DNA of 29,322 bases, taken from assembly GCA_007131535.1 (NCBI GenBank), contig SLQI01000313.1:1-29322 (forward strand). Direction: 5' to 3'. The stretch comes from Balneolales bacterium (GTDB taxonomy: Bacteria > Bacteroidota > Rhodothermia > Balneolales > Natronogracilivirgulaceae). Below are positions 24,168 through 29,322 of this stretch, one piece after another. Each line of letters starts with the position of its first letter. Positions within the stretch are counted from its first letter, which is position 1. The notes beneath the pieces were generated by a model. It had not been told where the DNA came from. It did no database searches and was given only the letters and a program-made list of their open reading frames with translations. The translations under genes were made by a program, and so were the position numbers.

Positions 24168-25400
24168 ATGTCAATCTTTAGTTTGATATCGGACCTCTGG
24201 AAAAACCTTTCAAGCCAAAAGCTGCGTACTTTTTTGACGCTGTTCGGTATCATGTGGGGAACGGCCACCCTGATCATACTCCTGGCTTTTGGTATGGGGT
24301 TTCGGGATCAGATGATGCTCAACATGCGGGGAATGGGAGAGGAAATCGTCATTATGTTTCCCTCCCAGACTACCAAACCTTTCGAAGGGTACGGCATCGG
24401 GCGTCAAATCAGCTTCCGGGAAAACGATGCCTGGATGCTGGAACAGCAAGTCAGCGGAATTAAAAAGGTAAGCCCGGAATATCGGCGATCAGCTACGCTT
24501 CGCTACGGGAATCAGTACAACAGCCCGAGTGTGACCGGAGTTTACAGCAATTACAGTGAGCTTCGCAATGTTTTCCCACAAGAAGGCGGCCGTTGGTTTA
24601 ACGACAGGGATATTTCCGAACGCCGAAGAGTTATCTTTATCGGGGATGAGTTAAAGCGAGTGCTGTTTGGTGATAAAGAAGCCGTGGGTGAGCGTATACT
24701 TGTAAACGGCATCCCTTTCAATGTAATCGGGGTGATGCAGCCTAAAGTACAAAATTCGACTTACGGCGGAGGTCGAGATGAAGACCGGGCTTTTATTCCC
24801 GCGACAACTTTTTCCACCATGTTCAATACCAAACAGGTCTCCAACATTATCTATCAGACCTCATCGGTATTCAGTAATGACCTTATAGAAGATCAGGTAT
24901 ATGAGCGCATGGGAAACCTGTACAAATTTGACCCTGAAGATCGCAGCGCGATATCGATCTGGGATACAGCCGAGTTCTTAAGCTTTATTTACTACTTTGC
25001 TCTCGGTTTCAACATCTTTCTTGGAATTATCGGCTTTTTTACACTGGCTGTGGGTGGGATCGGCGTAGCCAATATCATGTTTGTCGTAGTCCAGGAGCGA
25101 ATGAAGGAAATCGGCATACGCAGATCCGTCGGGGCCCGGCGAAAGCATATCATCACCCAGTTTTTCTCCGAAACCCTCGCTATCGTCGCCATTGGAGCCG
25201 CCATTGGATATGCTATTGCCTGGGTAATAGTTCAGGCACTGCAAAATATACCGATTGGTGAATATGTGGGCACTCCGGAATTCACTCCAATGATCGGACT
25301 CGTAGCTTTTGTGGTACTTACGATGGTAGGTATAGCGGCAGGTCTTATGCCGGCGATTCGCGCATCCAAATTAAATATTGTAGACTGTTTAAGAGCATAA
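24168..25400 (+). CDS. MacB/FtsX-type ABC transporter permease (first of a tandem pair)
   Basis: 410 residues with the standard MacB permease layout. TM1 is at about 22-44 (TFLTLFGIMWGTATLIILLA). A large periplasmic MacB_PCD domain (~45-275) follows, with PSVTGVYSNYSELRN and RRVIFIGDELKRVLFG. Three C-terminal helices are at about 275-310, 328-355 and 375-400, with the cytoplasmic FtsX signature KEIGIRRSVGARRKHI between TM2 and TM3. It lacks a fused ATP-binding domain. It acts as a mechanotransmission exporter half driven by a separate ATPase. The adaptor gene precedes it by 32 nt and the second permease follows by 4 nt, so the three are one operon. Confidence 0.92.
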   Translation: MSIFSLISDLWKNLSSQKLRTFLTLFGIMWGTATLIILLAFGMGFRDQMMLNMRGMGEEIVIMFPSQTTKPFEGYGIGRQISFRENDAWMLEQQVSGIKKVSPEYRRSATLRYGNQYNSPSVTGVYSNYSELRNVFPQEGGRWFNDRDISERRRVIFIGDELKRVLFGDKEAVGERILVNGIPFNVIGVMQPKVQNSTYGGGRDEDRAFIPATTFSTMFNTKQVSNIIYQTSSVFSNDLIEDQVYERMGNLYKFDPEDRSAISIWDTAEFLSFIYYFALGFNIFLGIIGFFTLAVGGIGVANIMFVVVQERMKEIGIRRSVGARRKHIITQFFSETLAIVAIGAAIGYAIAWVIVQALQNIPIGEYVGTPEFTPMIGLVAFVVLTMVGIAAGLMPAIRASKLNIVDCLRA

Positions 25401-25404
25401 CACC

Positions 25405-26652
25405 ATGTGGAAAAATTTAATACAGGAGTTCTTCGGTGAGCTGAGTAAGCAAAAGTTGCGATCCACCCTGACACTTATCGCCATTGCATGGGGCACGCTG
25501 GCAGTGGTGCTGCTCCTCGCATTCGGCCGCGGCCTCACCACTACGATGATGGAAGGTATGCGGGGTGGCGGTGATCAGGTGATAATGATATTCGGCGGAC
25601 AGACCTCCGAGGAATTTCAGGGCTTGCGCTCAGGACGAAGTATCAATTTAGCTAAAGAAGATGCCTACTTATTGCATAACTCGATTCCCGGCATTGAATA
25701 CAGCAGTCCTCAGTTTGGTAAAGGCGGCACGCAGCTGCGCACCGATAAACATACCACCAACACATATATGGAAGGCATTTCGCCGGATTTCGACGTAATG
25801 CGCACCATGTATCCTCAACCGGGTGGGAGGTTTATCAATAAAAAAGATGTGCAGGAAAAACGCCGTGTGCTATTCCTTGGAAATGAAATCGCTGTAGACC
25901 TTTTCGGAGATGAAGACCCGATTGGGAATTACGTGCGGGTTGATGGAATGCCTTTTCGGGTGATCGGTGTGATGCAGGAAAAAATGCAATCTTCCATGAA
26001 TTACGGGCCAGATTCGCGACGCGCTATTATCCCTTACACTACTTACGAAACCATATACGGCAGTCAATACGTCAATTCACTGCTGGTTCGTCCGTCTGAT
26101 CCGGCTTTGCAACCTCAAATCCGGGATCAGATCAATCAGATTCTCGGGTCCAAATATAAATTTCATCCGGAAGATGAACAGGCACTCGGAATCTGGGATT
26201 TTATTGAGATGGAACGCATTAACCGCATGGTGATGACCGGTATTGAAATATTCCTGTTCGCTGTAGGGTTCTTTACTCTGTTGATTGCCGGCGTTGGCGT
26301 AGCCAACATTATGTATGTAGTCGTAAAAGAACGAACCCGCGAAATCGGGCTGAAAAAAGCCATCGGCGCACGGAAATCGCATATTATCAGTCAATTTATG
26401 TTTGAGGCTACCGGAATTTCATTTCTGGGTGGATTAATCGGGCTCGGCATATCGACCGCCATTATAAAAGGTATTCATGCTCTTAACTTTGCCGAAGATG
26501 GCGCCATGGAGTTCCTGCTCAACCCGGTTTTATCGGGCACGGTCATGGGTGTCACATTTCTTATTCTTGCCCTGATTGGTCTGGCTGCCGGCATCTTCCC
26601 GGCCATCAAAGCGGCAAGACTTGACCCTGTTGAGTCTTTGAGGTATGAGTGA
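25405..26652 (+). CDS. MacB/FtsX-type ABC transporter permease (second of a tandem pair)
   Basis: 415 residues, clearly homologous to the preceding permease. TM1 is at about 20-40 (LTLIAIAWGTLAVVLLLAFG). The MacB_PCD periplasmic domain follows with TNTYMEGISPDFDVMRTMYP and RRVLFLGNEIAVDLFGDEDP. The three C-terminal helices carry the signature REIGLKKAIGARKSHI. The pair presumably forms a heterodimeric transporter with the MacA-like adaptor. No ATP-binding subunit lies in the operon: the next 847 nt are non-coding and the next gene is on the other strand. Its start ATG is 4 nt past the upstream stop, pointing to translational coupling. Confidence 0.92.
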   Translation: MWKNLIQEFFGELSKQKLRSTLTLIAIAWGTLAVVLLLAFGRGLTTTMMEGMRGGGDQVIMIFGGQTSEEFQGLRSGRSINLAKEDAYLLHNSIPGIEYSSPQFGKGGTQLRTDKHTTNTYMEGISPDFDVMRTMYPQPGGRFINKKDVQEKRRVLFLGNEIAVDLFGDEDPIGNYVRVDGMPFRVIGVMQEKMQSSMNYGPDSRRAIIPYTTYETIYGSQYVNSLLVRPSDPALQPQIRDQINQILGSKYKFHPEDEQALGIWDFIEMERINRMVMTGIEIFLFAVGFFTLLIAGVGVANIMYVVVKERTREIGLKKAIGARKSHIISQFMFEATGISFLGGLIGLGISTAIIKGIHALNFAEDGAMEFLLNPVLSGTVMGVTFLILALIGLAAGIFPAIKAARLDPVESLRYE

Positions 26653-26730
26653 TGGTTCGAGAGGGTTTGATTGTTAGTGTGTTTGGTTGTTTGCCTGGAT
26701 ACAACTTCTAAAAGAAGAAGGTTTTAAGTG

Positions 26731-26760
26731 CGGATCTGCACGGATAAAAACGGATTTTAT
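26731..26760 (+). repeat. CGGATnnnnn tandem repeat, three units of 10 nt
   Basis: CGGAT recurs at 26731, 26741 and 26751 in perfect 10-nt register. From memory, intergenic sequences rich in CGGAT near ACGGATTT occur in many environmental genomes; I cannot confirm this without a search. Function unknown. Confidence 0.5.
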
Positions 26761-27060
26761 GGGCTAAGTGTAATTAAGCACTAAGTCCGGAACGCAGTGG
26801 AGGACGACCGAACATTGCCTTGCCACAGGCACAGGCGACCGTTGCGGAGCAAAAGGTCGGGATTCAAGGGTCACCCACCCCCCCAACATCCCGAGGCAAA
26901 ACCGATGAACCTGCTATAAATGGCCGCCAAGGGATGCGCGGGAAAGTGCCGGCCATCTACATAGGACGCGAGGACGCGCGGTGATAGTGGGCCGGTGCGG
27001 GGATCCGCCGGTAGTCGGACAAAGCGCACTCGGCCGGCGTTTGGAGAGTTGGGCAGACTT
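26760..27060. other. GC-rich block with several hairpins (possible structured RNA or decayed repeat)
   Basis: Pairs seen by eye: ATGGCCG (26920-26926) with CGGCCAT (26950-26956), and a hairpin of the form CGACC-GTTGC-gga-GCAA-GGTCG near 26836-26865. Short arms built on CCGGC/GCCGG recur around 26985-27040. The block is visibly richer in G and C than the flanking DNA. No RNA family was recognised, and RNase P and tmRNA hallmarks are absent. Confidence 0.3.
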
Positions 27061-27267
27061 TTATGTCAACTTCTCAATAGTGCAACCGGAGGTAGGATTA
27101 AAATTTCGAGAATAACTTTGCGGAGCTTGGGGTAACAGAGAGGAATCCGGCTCAAAATGCAGAGTGAAGTTAGTTGTGCAACACTCACTTCAGCCAACGA
27201 TAATGGATGAGAGCTGTGTGGGAGATTTAGGGTATTCAAACCAAGATCAGAAAGGTGTGAGGAAGAT

Positions 27268-27311
27268 CGTTTTCTTACGACATTACCACTTTTTTTACGG
27301 GCACTAATTAA
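27268..27311 (-). repeat. Interspersed repeat, copy C (right end only)
   Basis: Aligns to the right end of copy B (6992 onward): about 33 identities over 41 columns with one gap, hand-counted. Both begin CGTTTTCTTAC and end CACTAA/CGCTAA, carrying two inverted copies of the CTGTAAGAAAAC-type end motif about 25 nt apart. Read on the minus strand it starts TTAATTAGTGCCCGTAAA, like the outer end of copies A and B. No left half was found to its left. Confidence 0.65.
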
Positions 27312-27499
27312 TGAAGAGAGACCTATACTTTGTGTATATCATCATAGGTGTACGAATGGTCTATCTCCTTGCAAATTCCAAACGGGCCGGAGGGTGACCC
27401 CGGCCCTACCTCAACCTTACCTTAAAATCCCTTATCTGCTTATTTTTTTAATGGCGACATGCCGACAGCCCGGCTATGCCGGACAGCCGGCGTGTGATG

Positions 27500-29322
27500 T
27501 TATTCACCGCGCCATACTTTGCCAAGCCGGTTGGCGAAAGAGTCCATTACCGAATAGATCACCGGCACAATGACGAGCGTAAGGAATGTAGCGAAAATCA
27601 GCCCGCTGATAATGGTGATGCCCATAGGTCCCCAGAACATCGTATTTTCCGTGCCGAGCTGAAAATCGGGATCGAATTCGGTTAAAAATCCGACAAAGTC
27701 GATGTTGATGCCAAATGTAAGCGGAACCAGTCCCAAAATAGTCGTGGTTGCCGTAAGCAGCACCGGCCGCAGCCTGATAGATCCGGCTTCAACAATTGCA
27801 TCTACCTTATTTTTCCCTGCATCCAGCATCTGCTTGATGTAATCCACCAAAACGATGTTGTTGATACATACTATTCCGGCCAAACTGATTACTCCGACGA
27901 AAGTCATGGCACCAAACATCGTACGCGAGAGCGTCAATCCAAGTAATACTCCGATGAGGCTCAGCCCAACAGCGGTCACGATAATGAAAGGAACGTTAAT
28001 GTTGTTGAACTTTCCAAGGATGATCAAAAATATCAGAGCGAAACTTATACCCAGGGCGACACTTAAAAATTCAAAACTTTCAGCCTGGTCCTCTGCCTCT
28101 CCAACAAACCTGATTTCATAACCGGCAGGCAGCTCATAGTCCTCCAGGTAGGACTGAACCTGGGTAAATACTTCGGTTCCACTGTATCCCAAAGCCGCAT
28201 CCCCTTCAATGGTCGCTGTTCGGGAAAGATCTACTCTGGTGATCACTCCAAGGCCTTCGCTATCTTTAAAGTCGGCTATAGAAGTCAGCGGAATCTGATT
28301 TTGCCCGGTATTGATCGTCAGGTTATTCAGGCTTTCCAGTCCTGAGCGGTCTTCTTCCCTCAGACGTACCCGGATGTCATATTCATCTTCTCCGTCCCGC
28401 CACTCACTGGCGTCAACTCCTTCATAGGCCACACTAATGGTCTGCGCTACATCAGCAAGACTCAGGCCGTACTGATTAGCGCGTTCCGAATCAATCAAAA
28501 TTTCATACTCCGGAATACCGCCGGTTACATTATCCCGCAGATCCGTCAGGCCGCGGATTTCACCGGCATCAACGGCGTTGAGCAACTCGTTTCGCATATC
28601 TTCGGTAATCGAGATGATCTGGTTGAAATCCGGACCGGATATCTCAATCTCCACCGGCAGTCCTGTCGGCGGGCCCATATCCTCTTGCTGAATCTGAATA
28701 AACACATCCGGAATATCCTGCAGCATCTCCCTGATGCGATTCATCGTAACACTACTGGATTCAGTACGATCACCGTAATCCACCATATTCAGAGTAATCC
28801 GTGCTTCGTTCGGACTGGGAGGCCCGGTACCCAAAGCTACACCGGAATTGACCAGTACGTTTTCAACGCCGTCATAGGCTTCCGGATAGTCCCTCATCAT
28901 TTGATCAACCTCGCCCTGCAGGTTGTGGGCTATGCGGTTAGTCGCCTCCAGATTCATCCCGATCGGCCCTTCAATGTTCACCCGGATCTGGCTGGGGTCG
29001 ACATCCGGAAAAAAGGTAACCCCGGTGGGAGCGACGGTAAACATACCTACGATGGCAAAAAGGGCCCCGAATGAGAGGTTTACCAGCCTGGAACGGTTAT
29101 CCGTAAGTATCAGCGGCTTTTTGCTTCGCCGAATCATTCCCAGCAAACCTAATGCGGCGATACCGGCCGGAAACATCATAAGACCAAGATACTGGGCCAT
29201 GGTTATATCCCTGCCCACGAGATAAACGATACCTATGATTACACTCACAATCAGCGCAAAAGCAATCGCTCCGATCACACTGTACTTTCCTCCAATAAAT
29301 ACCGACTCCACGGAGTGGATTA
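27500..29322 (-). CDS. RND-family efflux transporter permease, C-terminal half (5' end outside window)
   Basis: About 606 residues are visible, open to the window edge, so the N-terminal half is missing. From the edge: two hydrophobic segments (AFALIVSVIIGIVYLV and YLGLMMFPAGIAALGLLGMI), then TM7 and the second porter domain (VTFFPDVDPSQIRVNIEGP ... PPTGLPVEIEISGPDFNQI). The TM8-TM12 block carries the RND motif GIVCINNIVLVDYIKQ ... RLRPVLLTATTTILGLVPL. The position of AcrB Lys940 is not lysine here, as in many FCB-group homologues with NN in this motif. Such pumps export drugs, lipids or other small molecules by proton antiport. The adaptor and outer-membrane channel genes usually sit upstream, that is beyond 29322. 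It converges on the ABC exporter operon. Confidence 0.92.
   Translation of the reverse strand, partial: IHSVESVFIGGKYSVIGAIAFALIVSVIIGIVYLVGRDITMAQYLGLMMFPAGIAALGLLGMIRRSKKPLILTDNRSRLVNLSFGALFAIVGMFTVAPTGVTFFPDVDPSQIRVNIEGPIGMNLEATNRIAHNLQGEVDQMMRDYPEAYDGVENVLVNSGVALGTGPPSPNEARITLNMVDYGDRTESSSVTMNRIREMLQDIPDVFIQIQQEDMGPPTGLPVEIEISGPDFNQIISITEDMRNELLNAVDAGEIRGLTDLRDNVTGGIPEYEILIDSERANQYGLSLADVAQTISVAYEGVDASEWRDGEDEYDIRVRLREEDRSGLESLNNLTINTGQNQIPLTSIADFKDSEGLGVITRVDLSRTATIEGDAALGYSGTEVFTQVQSYLEDYELPAGYEIRFVGEAEDQAESFEFLSVALGISFALIFLIILGKFNNINVPFIIVTAVGLSLIGVLLGLTLSRTMFGAMTFVGVISLAGIVCINNIVLVDYIKQMLDAGKNKVDAIVEAGSIRLRPVLLTATTTILGLVPLTFGINIDFVGFLTEFDPDFQLGTENTMFWGPMGITIISGLIFATFLTLVIVPVIYSVMDSFANRLGKVWRGE

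Larger units (their letters stand above)
26653..27499. other. Intergenic stretch, 847 nt, GC-rich and structure-prone, with repeat copy C
   Basis: No open frame of note. It contains a three-unit 10-nt periodic repeat (26731-26760), a GC-rich block at ~26760-27060 with several hairpins, the right-end copy of the interspersed repeat (27268-27311), a GC stem GGGCCGG/CCGGCCC (27384-27390, 27400-27406), and a further hairpin CCGGC/GCCGG near 27473-27485 that could lie at the 3' end of the RND gene. It separates two convergent efflux systems. Confidence 0.5.

Noticed and set aside
26880..27060. Possible RNase P RNA, tmRNA or group II intron in the GC-rich block
   Set aside because: Short resemblances such as GGAAAGTGCC were seen, but the conserved cores of these RNAs are missing.
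27476..27685. Plus-strand frame over the end of the RND gene
   Set aside because: Shadow of the RND transporter's C-terminal helices on the other strand.
1..29322. tRNA genes, CRISPR arrays, insertion sequences, prophage genes
   Set aside because: Looked for typical T-loop sequences, regularly spaced repeats, and transposase or integrase motifs on both strands; none was convincing by eye.

Overview
The window looks like a chromosomal segment of a marine or halophilic member of the Balneolota / Rhodothermota branch of the FCB group. This is inferred from a SusC/SusD pair, two proteins with type IX secretion (T9SS) C-terminal sorting domains of the YPNPFNPST type common in that branch, several lipoproteins, acidic exported proteins, and few Shine-Dalgarno sites (the exceptions are noted). 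I see no rRNA, tRNA, CRISPR array, transposase or phage gene.

Layout. 1-1448 (minus): an O-methyltransferase followed, 1 nt after its stop, by a GAF-SpoIIE phosphatase that leaves the window. 1609-2277 (plus): a PlsC-type acyltransferase. 2628-4960 (plus): a secreted M28 peptidase with a T9SS tail and a lipoprotein M23 peptidase 11 nt apart. 5430-6887 (plus): a lipoprotein serine beta-lactamase-like hydrolase with an Ig-like N-terminus. 6888-8182: a long non-coding stretch with a nested-hairpin repeat, a possible decayed gene and an operator-like motif cluster. 8183-9661 (plus): a GLUG-repeat T9SS cargo with a strong terminator. 10385-15119 (minus): a susC-susD operon with no catabolic enzymes beside it. 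15564-16979 (minus): a KamA-family radical SAM aminomutase-like enzyme. 17389-20413 (minus): an active plus an inactive M16 peptidase. 20900-21409 (plus): a small exported YfiR-like protein, convergent with a TlpA-like thiol-disulfide lipoprotein (21478-22953, minus) across a shared terminator. 23029-26652 (plus): a membrane fusion protein and two MacB-type permeases without an ATPase. 27500-29322 (minus): the C-terminal half of an RND efflux pump.

Most of the content is cell-envelope biology: export, uptake, proteolysis and efflux. The least explained structure is a short interspersed repeat family seen three times (4998-5062, 6880-7038, 27268-27311). Its one full-looking copy is a long nested hairpin with inverted ends, as in a MITE or REP-like element, and it supplies the stop codon of the gene before it. 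Other points to check are the kamA-like protein, in which the two substrate-binding aspartates of lysine 2,3-aminomutase appear to be replaced, and a GC-rich, structure-prone intergenic block at about 26.7-27.06 kb. I did not find a clearly new multi-gene system.
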